Made by a program: the position numbers and the translations under genes
NCBI GenBank assembly: GCA_963746605.1
Contig: CAVVCH010000061.1
Coordinates: 267,706-331,705 of the forward strand
Source of the DNA: CAVQSS01 sp963746605
Lineage (GTDB): Bacteria; Desulfobacterota; RBG-13-43-22
Direction: 5' to 3'
Length of the DNA stretch: 64,000 nt
Notes under the pieces: generated by a model
Databases searched by the model: none
The model's input: only the letters and a program-made list of their open reading frames with translations
Told to the model about the DNA's origin: nothing
Part shown: one piece after another, positions 54,167 through 61,726 of the stretch
Position numbering within the stretch: the stretch's first letter is position 1
Layout: the number at the start of each line of letters is the position of its first letter

Positions 54167-56585
54167 CTATCGTCGCCCGCCGCCGCCACCTCCGGAGGGC
54201 CGGGAACCGCTGAAGCCTCCGCCCCAGGATCCCCTCGACGCGGAGGCCGCGGAACGCTGTTCTCCGGCCTGACGGGCCTGCTGCTGGGACTGGAGCGATT
54301 GCACCTGTCCGCTGTTCTGTGCGCTGCCCCAACCGCTGCTGGTTCTCTGCTCCCAGCCGCTGCCCGTGTTTTTGTAGACGTTGCCGTCGTGGCCGGCATA
54401 GACGTTGTTGCCGACCTTGGCCGCCGAGGCAGTCTGGCCTCCGGGCCCGGAGACCTGAACCCCGCGGGCCGTGGTTTGCGAGCCGGTGTAGGCATTACCG
54501 ACCGTGGCCGAGCCTCCCCGGGCGGAGACGCCGGTGTTCGGGTTATAGGTGGCTCCGCGCTGGCCGGAGGCATAACCGCCGGTATAGACGTTGGAGACCG
54601 AGGCCTTCTGCCCGGCGGAAACCCGGCCGGTCACGGAATTGTAGGAAGTGCCCACCTTGCTGCTCCAGGCATTACCGGTCCAGGCGTTGTATCCGGCCGA
54701 AGACCGGGTAACGGCAGTGGTCGGTCCCCATTGCTTGTAGACGTTGCCGGTGGTGGCTGCCCAGCCCCCCGGACCCCAGGCCGCCGCGCCTCCGTACGCC
54801 CCGTAGGCCGCCCCGCGATAGGCATAGGGCATGGGCCCCCAATAGGGAGCGGGGGCGTAGCCCCAACAGCCACTGGACCCGATCGTAGCGGCCCCGAAGG
54901 CCCAGCCCACTCCGAAGCCGACGGCCCAGCCGGTCCAGGGCGTCCAGGTGGGGTTGGCGGCATAGCCGTAGGTGACCGGATAGGGGACCCAGACGGTTGG
55001 ACCGATGTAAGGGACATAGGGGTAACCGGTCCCATAGACCACCACGCCATCGGTCGTGACGACGGTGCCCATGTAGCCGTAGGTATAGCCGACCGTCACA
55101 TATTGGGGGGTGACATTATAGATCTTCACATAGGTGACATAGTGGACCGGGGAACTCGGCGGGATGGCGTAGACGGCCGCCGGGACCGACGTGGCCACGA
55201 CCCAGGGCCCCTGAACCGAGGTGGCGGTGAACCAGACGCCGTCTTGCACGGCATACCAGGCCGTCGGTGACACCATGATGATCGGCGTCGGGGAGTTGGA
55301 GACATAACTGAGGCCGGCTTCCGGGATCGGCTTCAACTCGGGATCCCCGCTGATCTGCGGTTGAAACCGGGCCTGGGTCCGGTCGACCTGGGCGGTCTGC
55401 GGGATGTCGTTGGCGATGATGGCTTCCCGCGCCTGTCGGGTGCCCGGTACCGAGGCCTTGACGTTTTCCTTGGGACTGTCATCCGGCATGTTGGCAAAAT
55501 CCGCCGGCAGATCCGTCCCGGCCACGTACTGCCACGGCCCTTTAAAATCAGGGGCCCGGAACCAGCGGCCGGTGACCAGGACATAGGTCTGCTGGTCGCC
55601 CAGGTTCTTGAAGACATTGCCCGTGGTATTCTTCAGGTAGAGGAGCATTGGTCGTCTGGATCGGGACCCAATCCGGCGGGCCGTCGGTCACGATCAGCTC
55701 GGTGGGCCGGGTGGTCGCGATAATCTGGGGGACGACGGTATTGAGGGAAGGCTTCTTCCCGGTCTTCTCGTCCGGCGGCCCCTCCATCAGATCCACCACC
55801 TTGGCCTGGGCGAGGCTTTTGGTTGCCTGCCCGACATCGGCCGGGACTTTCTTGACTACCGTCCAGGGTCCGGAGAGCGACGGGGCCGCCAGGAAGCCGT
55901 CAAAAAGGTGCAGGTAGATCCGCCCGGCCGGATCCTTCAAGATCAGTGCCCGGGTATTGAGGACCCGCGTCAAACCGGTATTTTCCACCGGGCGCCAGAC
56001 CGGTTCCCCGTCGATAGCCACCAGGACCGCCGCTTTGGAGGAGAAAACGAACTGCGGCGGCTCATTTTGCACCGGGACCGTCCGGGCCCGCTTTTCCGCC
56101 TTTTCTATGGCCAGGGCCGCCTCCAGCCGATCGAGGGGAATCTTGGAGACGCGGCTGGCCAGCAGGCTCTGGAAACCCGGCTGGTACCGTGTTCCGATAT
56201 AAGGGTCCGAAGGAAACGTAAGTTTTTCTACCTTCAGATCGGCAAACTGCACCGTCCTCGAGAGACGGTCCACCAGGGTGGAGGCCGTAACGTTGATCAC
56301 CCCGAAAACCGGCTCGGTATAGCCCGGGGACAGGACCGAAACGGCGGCGTGGGCCTCGAACCGGTAGCCGTCCCAGGTGTCCAACTGGGGCTGGTAAATG
56401 GTAAACTGAGTCCCGTTCACGTCGGCCGACTTGGGCCAGGGGTCCGGACCGGCCGGGGCCGCCGCCGGCTTGGCTTTCTGGGAGAAGGCCGGGACGGGTC
56501 CGTAAAGGACCAGGAGAAAACAAACCAGCCCCAGGACTAATATGGAGGTGAAGGTCATTTTATCTTTCCGGTTCCAGGTCTTCAT
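54167..56585 (-). CDS. Large secreted Gly/Tyr/Ser-rich protein, frameshifted
   Basis: The first frame (56585 to about 55640) has a signal peptide and conserved segments such as FTIYQPQLDTWDGYRFEAH. A one-base shift near 55640 continues as LLYLKNTTGNVFKNL, then repeated TGRWFRAPDFKGPWQYV-like units, a Tyr/Pro/Gly stretch (YPYVPYIGPTVWVPYPVTYG) and a long Ser/Gly/Thr repeat tail ending in poly-Gly-Arg. About 800 residues when joined. Similar proteins are annotated as carbohydrate-binding family V/XII in other genomes, which I cannot confirm. Probably a cell-surface structural protein. AAGGAAGGAG precedes the ATG. Confidence 0.75.
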
Positions 56586-56586
56586 T

Positions 56587-57042
56587 TCAATACTCCTTCC
56601 TTACAAACTCGACTTCGAAGGTCTGCCCGGCCACAGCCTGAAAATACTTCCCTTTCAGCCGGTCAGACACCGGGTCATACTGGAGGTTGTAGGTCGAGCC
56701 GGGATAATTTATATCACGCAGTTCGACAAAGATCTTGAGCTTTCCTTCCACGCTCTGCCAGGAGGCACTGTGAACCTTGATCGATTTAGGATTGTAGTAC
56801 CCTGCTTTCAGCGCGCCGTGGCTTCCGACCTCCCGCAATTCCAGGATATACCCGCCATCCGGCCTGACCCATTTTCCGGCCAGACGCTCGTAGAGGTTCT
56901 TTTCGGTTTTTTCTTGCGGGGCTTTTTCGCTTTGGGCCAAGACCTCGCTGATTCCTGCAAATAACGTGACCAGGATACAAAATATCCCGACCACGATCGT
57001 TATCCGGTAGTTCACGACACGGTAATAATGTTTTCTGTGCAC
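56587..57042 (-). CDS. Exported hypothetical protein
   Basis: The 151-residue product has a signal peptide (about 1-36, ending VLAQ) and a compact beta-rich domain: LAGKWVRPDGGYILELREVG to FEVEFVRKEY. The pattern LAGKW then ILEL resembles lipocalin-like DUF2147-type domains, but the match is loose. It ends one base before the start of the large secreted protein, so the two are likely co-transcribed. Confidence 0.65.
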   Translation of the reverse strand: MHRKHYYRVVNYRITIVVGIFCILVTLFAGISEVLAQSEKAPQEKTEKNLYERLAGKWVRPDGGYILELREVGSHGALKAGYYNPKSIKVHSASWQSVEGKLKIFVELRDINYPGSTYNLQYDPVSDRLKGKYFQAVAGQTFEVEFVRKEY

Positions 57043-57087
57043 GATTGGCCTCCGTTAAAGAACAGTGATTAGTAATTCGGTTATCTG

Positions 57088-57367
57088 TTATCGATTAATG
57101 GATACTTTGCCTTCGTTGTACTTATGAATCAGCATCGAGATAAGGGATTGATAGGGAATGCCCTCTTCGATGGCTTTGGCCCTGATTTTCTTTAAATCTC
57201 GCTCACTCATTCGGATGTTGATCCGCTTTTGTTTATTGAGGCTATAGCGCGCATATTCCTCGTATTGCTTCTTTTCCTTCTTGGTAAGATCGGAAACCCA
57301 TTCTTCATTTTCAAGTGATCTTGCCAATTCCATCTCGTCTTTATCCAGGTATGGTTGCCTTTTTCAT
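57088..57367 (-). CDS. BrnA/CopG-like antitoxin, frameshifted at its start
   Basis: The clear part (from ATG at 57333) reads MELARSLENEEWVSDLT and ends in a ribbon-helix-helix segment NIRMSERDLKKIRAKAIEEG. An ATG at 57367 overlaps the toxin stop (ATGA). Removing one A from the following A-run gives MKRQPYLDKDEMELARSLEN, the common start of such antitoxins. It would bind DNA and the toxin. Confidence 0.75.
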
Positions 57368-57642
57368 TTTTTGCTCCCAAAATACTTTTTTGTTGCTTTG
57401 CTGTTTGGTATTATCGTTTTTAAAAATATTTTTTCGTCATCCTCAACATAGGGCACTGAATAGATATAATCGTCGATCTTGACCAGAAAAACCTTCTGAT
57501 TCGGATATTTTGCCGAATTTGGATGTTTTACCCGGTCGATCAAATCTCCCAAGGCGATTGCCAATTCGACCTGTTCAAAGGATACGCCTCGTATTTTCTT
57601 AAGCACTTCATTTTTCTCATCATTCCAGTCAAAATATTTCAT
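57364..57642 (-). CDS. BrnT-family-like toxin
   Basis: The 92-residue protein has FDWNDEKNEVLKKIRGVSFE, close to the BrnT start (FxWDxxKxxxNxxKHGVSFE), and ends KIFLKTIIPNSKATKKYFG, as in RelE-like BrnT ribonuclease toxins. Toxin precedes antitoxin, the BrnTA order. Sequence drift from classic BrnT leaves some doubt on its subfamily. Confidence 0.75.
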   Translation of the reverse strand: MKYFDWNDEKNEVLKKIRGVSFEQVELAIALGDLIDRVKHPNSAKYPNQKVFLVKIDDYIYSVPYVEDDEKIFLKTIIPNSKATKKYFGSKK

Positions 57643-57670
57643 GAATGTGTGCCTATTGTATTCTTATTAT

Positions 57671-57699
57671 AAAATAACAATGATTTCTGTTTGTGTCAA
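57671..57699 (-). promoter_or_regulatory. Promoter of the BrnT/BrnA-like pair
   Basis: On the minus strand TTGACA (57699-57694), a 17-base spacer and TATTTT (57676-57671) lie about 30 bases before the toxin ATG. Confidence 0.6.
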
Positions 57700-57821
57700 A
57701 TCAATATTTTGGGTACCCCCCGGAAATGAGGGGCCTTGAGCAGCTCGATCCGGTCTGGTGTCTCCACCTATTGCCTGTCAATCAGCGCGCCAACGAGAAC
57801 GGCGACGGCGGAATTAGTTTC

Positions 57822-57850
57822 TTGACAAGACTTAATAGAGCCTTTATAAA
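57822..57850 (+). promoter_or_regulatory. Promoter of the Phd-like pair, probably leaderless
   Basis: TTGACA (57822-57827), a 17-base spacer and TATAAA (57845-57850). The ATG of the antitoxin is at 57857, where transcription should start, so the message may have no leader. Confidence 0.75.
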
Positions 57851-57856
57851 GTTCAT

Positions 57857-58135
57857 ATGAAGACTCTAACGATCACGGATGCCAAGAAAAATCTCAGCCG
57901 GTGGTTGGCCGCCGCTTCCAGCGGCGAAGACATCGGGATTATCTGCGGGGCGGACATCATCGCCCTGCGCAAAGTCACGGTAGAATCCACGGACTACGCG
58001 CAGCGCGAATACGGCGCGACGCCCGAACAGGTCGCGGCCTTGGAAAAGGCCACGGACAGACGCTACCGGAAGCTCAAGCGATCCGGAGAACTGGTTACCG
58101 TTACCACCGAACAGTTGAGGAAGATGATTGGCTAA
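57857..58135 (+). CDS. Phd/YefM-like antitoxin
   Basis: The 92-residue protein begins TLTITDAKKNLSRWLAAASS and has DIGIICGADIIALRKV, the Phd/YefM DNA-binding fold. The C-terminal half would wrap the toxin. It has no Shine-Dalgarno site, in line with a leaderless start. Its stop overlaps the next gene's TTG start. Confidence 0.85.
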   Translation: MKTLTITDAKKNLSRWLAAASSGEDIGIICGADIIALRKVTVESTDYAQREYGATPEQVAALEKATDRRYRKLKRSGELVTVTTEQLRKMIG

Positions 58136-58418
58136 GACCCTCACCATCGACCCAGCCGTGATACGACGGCTACGGGAGCTGCCAAAAACCGAAAAGGTAG
58201 AGTGCCTGCTGGCGTTGTGTGAGCTACCCGAAATCTTCGGCCAACCCCACATCCACAGCGGGCTTGCCATCCGCAAATTTGGAAACAAGCTCTTTGAATG
58301 TCGCTGTAACTTGATGTTCCGTTTTATCTTCCAAGACCGGCCGACCGATCTTTTCGTCTCATTTTTGGGCAACCACGACGAAATCAAAGCCTTGCTTAAA
58401 AGCGGAAAGTATCGTTGA
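58128..58418 (+). CDS. RelE/HigB-like toxin
   Basis: The 96-residue protein ends with CRCNLMFRFIFQDRPTDLFV, FLGNHDEIKALLKSGKYR, similar to phage-derived Gp49/HigB-like or RelE toxins that cut mRNA on ribosomes. TTG at 58128 is the likely start and overlaps the antitoxin stop by 8 bases, so the pair is coupled. Confidence 0.78.
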   Translation: MAKTLTIDPAVIRRLRELPKTEKVECLLALCELPEIFGQPHIHSGLAIRKFGNKLFECRCNLMFRFIFQDRPTDLFVSFLGNHDEIKALLKSGKYR

Positions 58419-58419
58419 A

Positions 58420-59568
58420 TCAAGGATCTGCACCGATGGTGCGGGTTCTCCGGGGAAGCGTAGCCGCCAGCGCCTCCATATCCCGGAAAAGTCTCTGGTA
58501 GAGTTGGCAATACGGGTCTTTTCGGAAGAGGTCGCCATAGACCGAATAAGCCCGCACCGGGCACCCTCCGTGGCAGAGGGTCAGGTAGTCACAGTCCAGG
58601 CAGTCTTCTTTCTGGATCAGCACCCCCGGTCTGGTCTGCAGCCGCCGGCGGGCTTCGCTGTTCTGCAGCAGGTCCGAGAGGCTGCCGGCGGCAAAAATGT
58701 TGCCGAACCGGGATTCGGGATAGCCGGTTACCCAGCAGTCACACTGAGCCACGTGACCTCGCGGATCGATGCAAACGAATTCATTGACGCAGTTGTCCCG
58801 CCAGATGCAGAGCAAGTCTTTGTTCCCCTGAACAAAATAGTCGAGTAGTTTGTTAAAAGGACCGACCCTCACTCCCTTCCGGAATCCCCGGTCCATCCAG
58901 ACGATAGCGAGATCCGCAAGAAAGTCGGCCAGTCGTCCGGAATCCAGTGGATAACCCATTTTTACGTCGTTGACGGATCCTCCTGGGAAAGGCGTGTTGA
59001 TCTGAAAATCGGTAATTCCCAGCTCATCCACAAAATAGGAGTAGAATCGTTCCGCTCCCATTTCCAAAGTCTGCTCATTGGGGATCGATATGACCCCGAC
59101 CTCGATGCCGGCCTCTTTAGCTTCCTGAACATTCCGCGACCAGATTCGGTCATACTCTTTTGTGCTTCCGCCTTTGAGTTTTCGGTGAAGGTTGGGAAAA
59201 TCCAGGGAAGAGCCCACACTGTTGTCGAACATTTCCCTGAGGACCCGGTTCCATTTCGGGCTGTAGGCGATCATATTGGATTGGAGATAGTGGTTGACCT
59301 GCCGGTTCCGGCCGACGGCGATTCCTTGAATGATTCCCTGCGCTTCCTCAAACCACGCCGGCGGCAGCATCATGACCTCGCCCCCCTGCCAGTAAATAGA
59401 CAGGGTTTCGATCTGTTGGTACTCCAGGTGGTCCAAGACTTTTTGGATTACTGTGGAAAGCTGATCCAGAGTAAGGTGCTGGTCGGATTTGCTCTCAAAG
59501 CAGTAATCGCAGGCGGCATTGCACCCCAACGTGGGCAACAGGATGAGAGAAAAGGGGGCTTCCTTCAT
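58420..59568 (-). CDS. Radical SAM/SPASM peptide maturase
   Basis: The 382-residue enzyme has the SAM-cluster Cys at 16, 20 and 23 (TLGCNAACDYCFE), IYWQGGEVMML as the SAM-binding GGE motif, and a C-terminal SPASM region with CIDPRGHVAQCDCW, CLDCDYLTLCHGGCP and a final Cys near KDPYC, enough to bind two auxiliary 4Fe-4S clusters. Such proteins modify ribosomal peptides or sulfatases. It overlaps the partner gene by 4 bases and lies downstream of a Trp-X-Asn repeat precursor, so peptide modification is inferred. Confidence 0.88.
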   Translation of the reverse strand: MKEAPFSLILLPTLGCNAACDYCFESKSDQHLTLDQLSTVIQKVLDHLEYQQIETLSIYWQGGEVMMLPPAWFEEAQGIIQGIAVGRNRQVNHYLQSNMIAYSPKWNRVLREMFDNSVGSSLDFPNLHRKLKGGSTKEYDRIWSRNVQEAKEAGIEVGVISIPNEQTLEMGAERFYSYFVDELGITDFQINTPFPGGSVNDVKMGYPLDSGRLADFLADLAIVWMDRGFRKGVRVGPFNKLLDYFVQGNKDLLCIWRDNCVNEFVCIDPRGHVAQCDCWVTGYPESRFGNIFAAGSLSDLLQNSEARRRLQTRPGVLIQKEDCLDCDYLTLCHGGCPVRAYSVYGDLFRKDPYCQLYQRLFRDMEALAATLPRRTRTIGADP

Positions 59569-60383
59569 GACCGATCTTCCTCCCCCGGCGTGTTGAAGGA
59601 GGCCAGATCCGCTTTCAATTCCTCGGCGGCCGCCTGGAGGGTTTGAAACAGGGCCTTCACACCGTCACACCGGTATTCTCTCCGGGGCCACTTGAAGTAT
59701 CCGGCGCAGTTTTCAAAATACTCGCAATCACCGCACTCTTGCTTTTCGCTAAGAAGGTCTGCGGTGAATTCTTTGATGAAGGAAGCGACCCCGTACTGCA
59801 ACTCCACTCCGGCAAACCGCCGGGATAGGGTTTCCTCCCCCTCATCGGTAACATATCGAAAATGAGCTGGGTCTTCTTCCTGTATGGCCCAGAGTGTACC
59901 GGGGGTTCCCTTATAGAAGCCCAAAAAGATGCTGTGGATGAACTCGACCGGCTGGGAGACCGTCGACTGATGAAGGTAAAGGGTCGCCACCCGAAGCAGT
60001 TCTTCGATCAGTGCCGGTTCCGGCTGGGAGACCTCGAGTTTGACGGCGAAATTCAAGGAGAGGGCGAGCTTCACCACTTTGCTGAATCCGGCCGCGACCG
60101 GGATGGAAACCCGCACCGGGCGTTCGGCCAGCAAGGGAGAGTAGCGATAGAGCAGGGGCAGGTCGGCCACCAGATTCTGAACCACCAGGTCGACGGGGAT
60201 CGAAGGCCCCCAGCGCATCAGAGGATCAATGGCGCCGCCAGTGCCCAGGATCTGTAGGTAGGCCAGCCTTTCCAGGTCGTCCGGCAAAAGCCGCTGCAGT
60301 ATTTCCGCCGGGTCGTGGGAACGAACAATAAGGTCCCGCCCGCGAAAGGCCTCGATCATCGCGGCGGGTATGTTATAGACCAT
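59565..60383 (-). CDS. Partner protein of the radical SAM maturase
   Basis: The 272-residue product starts MVYNIPAAMIEAFRGRDLIV and ends with a Cys cluster, ECGDCEYFENCAGYFKWP then YRCDG, resembling the last part of a SPASM domain. It lacks a radical SAM Cys motif. It could carry a cluster, bind precursor, or form a complex with the maturase. I do not recognise its family. The longer frame from 60494 passes through a repeat element and was rejected. Confidence 0.7.
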   Translation of the reverse strand: MVYNIPAAMIEAFRGRDLIVRSHDPAEILQRLLPDDLERLAYLQILGTGGAIDPLMRWGPSIPVDLVVQNLVADLPLLYRYSPLLAERPVRVSIPVAAGFSKVVKLALSLNFAVKLEVSQPEPALIEELLRVATLYLHQSTVSQPVEFIHSIFLGFYKGTPGTLWAIQEEDPAHFRYVTDEGEETLSRRFAGVELQYGVASFIKEFTADLLSEKQECGDCEYFENCAGYFKWPRREYRCDGVKALFQTLQAAAEELKADLASFNTPGEEDRS

Positions 60384-60453
60384 TTGCGAAATTCGGATTT
60401 CAATAGATTTCTTTTTGGTTGTTCGCCCTTTTGGAGGGCTCAAGGGGGCGAGA

Positions 60454-60564
60454 GTAGGGGAGGGGTTAATCCCCTCCCGCACCCAGCCGGGCATAGTTCC
60501 TGTTCCCGGAAAAAAATTGAATCCTTAATTCCCAAGCTCGGGAGGGGGTTAACCCCTCCCCTAC
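60454..60564 (-). mobile_element. MITE-like repeat family B, copy 2 (within the RiPP locus)
   Basis: The inverted copy of the element at 53985-54093, with TIRs GTAGGGGAGGGGTTAA and TTAACCCCTCCCCTAC. It lies between the precursor gene and its maturase partner, where its hairpin could reduce read-through and so raise precursor relative to enzyme. Confidence 0.8.
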
Positions 60565-60590
60565 GAAAAACGAAAAGCTACATTTTTTAG

Positions 60591-60941
60591 TTAGAATCGG
60601 TTCACCCAACTGGCTCCGCGATTGGCCCAGGCGCCCCCGCGATTGGCCCAGGCGGCACCTCCGCCGCCGGCACGATTGGCCCAGGCCGCGCTGCCGCCGG
60701 GTCTGACCACCGCAGCCCCGCCGCCGGCGTGATTGGCCCAGGCCGCGCCACCACCACGGTTGACCCATGCCACCGCTTCCTTCTCTCTGCCGGGATCCAG
60801 GAGGGCGCCGCCCACCAGCGCGCCGCCGATTACGATTTTGGACCACTTCTTAAGACCGAGGAGAAAACCTCTTCGGTCCAGCAACTCTTGCTCGTTCTTG
60901 GAAATCTCTTCACTCTGCTGCACGTCAGGATCTTTATTCAT
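60591..60941 (-). CDS. Trp-X-Asn repeat RiPP precursor (triceptide-like)
   Basis: The 116-residue product has a charged N-terminus, then DRRGFLLGLKKWSKIVIGGA, which looks like a twin-arginine-type signal with a hydrophobic stretch, and a C-terminal core of Trp-X-Asn units: AWVNRGGG, AWANHAGG, AWANRAGGG, AWANRGG, AWANRGA and SWVNRF, with one AVVRPGGS between. Gly/Ala spacers separate them. This fits the glycine-rich repeat substrates whose radical SAM/SPASM enzymes link Trp to the third residue (cyclophanes). The ATG at 60941 was chosen over 60959. Confidence 0.8.
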   Translation of the reverse strand: MNKDPDVQQSEEISKNEQELLDRRGFLLGLKKWSKIVIGGALVGGALLDPGREKEAVAWVNRGGGAAWANHAGGGAAVVRPGGSAAWANRAGGGGAAWANRGGAWANRGASWVNRF

Positions 60942-60955
60942 TCTTGACCTCCATT

Positions 60956-61462
60956 TCATTTTTGCGGCTCAGCAGCCGGTTGTTCTTCAGCGCCCAGCCT
61001 GGAAAAGTGCAGGGTCAGAATTCGCCATTTGCCTTTTTCCTTCAGCAGTGTGCCTGACATGTTGAAGGCGCGTTCCTTTTTCTCCTTGTTCAACGTGCCC
61101 TCCATAGTGATCGTCACGGCAAACCAGGCGAGATTGCCTTTGGAGCCGGCAGCAATCCAGTCGTACTTGTTACTCAGCTTATTGGCCTCAAATCGAGTAA
61201 AGAGCTGATCGTACGCTCCCCCGATGGCTTCATCTCCCACATACGCCTCGCCGGGACCGGTACCCATAAGAAAGGTGTTCGGATCCGAAGCATAGAGGGT
61301 CATGACTCCTTTGAGATCTTGCGCGATAAAAGCTTTATTATGCTGCTCCATCACGGTCTTGACCGCTGCCATGATTTTGGAGTCCCCTTGTTCGGCGAGA
61401 CACGGCGAAACCAGGGCGAAACAGAACAGCAACGCCAACATCAAACCTCTTTTTAGAACCAT
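60956..61462 (-). CDS. Secreted NTF2/SnoaL-like protein
   Basis: The 168-residue protein has a signal peptide (about 1-23, ending CLAEQ) and an NTF2-like fold: KTVMEQHNKAFIAQDLKGVM, TLYASDPN, IGGAYDQLF and LLKEKGKWRILTLHFSRL. No catalytic residues are certain. It is first in the minus-strand set with the precursor and maturase genes, overlapping the precursor frame's upstream end, so a link to processing or the modified peptide is possible. AAAGGAGAAG precedes the ATG. Confidence 0.8.
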   Translation of the reverse strand: MVLKRGLMLALLFCFALVSPCLAEQGDSKIMAAVKTVMEQHNKAFIAQDLKGVMTLYASDPNTFLMGTGPGEAYVGDEAIGGAYDQLFTRFEANKLSNKYDWIAAGSKGNLAWFAVTITMEGTLNKEKKERAFNMSGTLLKEKGKWRILTLHFSRLGAEEQPAAEPQK

Positions 61463-61557
61463 AACTTCTCCTTTCCCCCCATTTGGGTTGCCGGTTTGTA
61501 CGGGCCGGGCCCGATGCCGCTAACTTAACAGACTTAGTCCTGAAATTAAGTACTTGC

Positions 61558-61632
61558 CGTCATTCCGGCGGAAGCCGGAATCCAGATTTTTCAAGCTTTC
61601 TGGAGCCCGGGTTTCGCCGGGGTGACGCTGTG
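61558..61632. repeat. REP-like palindrome
   Basis: CGTCATTCCGGCGGAAGCCGGAATCCAG is followed by a spaced inverted part ending GGTTTCGCCGGGGTGACG. Such extragenic palindromes are common between genes. It lies between the NTF2-like gene and the sulfatase end. Confidence 0.7.
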
Positions 61633-61726
61633 GGTAAGGAAATTATCCTTAAGTCAACGGCCGTGGGCCGCACCCGGTTTTGGACAGGTGCGGCCCGGTG
61701 GATGGTTATGAACTCAGGAGCTTCGA

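Noticed and set aside
54299..55270. A 323-codon plus-strand frame within the large secreted protein
   Set aside because: It is rich in Gly/Arg/Asp typical of an antisense shadow; the minus strand carries the signal peptide and repeats.
58420..59568. Radical SAM protein as a plain anaerobic sulfatase maturase for the nearby sulfatase
   Set aside because: It is operonic with the WXN precursor and partner, and the sulfatase is broken. The idea cannot be excluded but is less likely.
60384..60494. N-terminal extension of the maturase partner
   Set aside because: It runs through the MITE-like element and lacks family-like sequence; ATG at 60383 is a better start.
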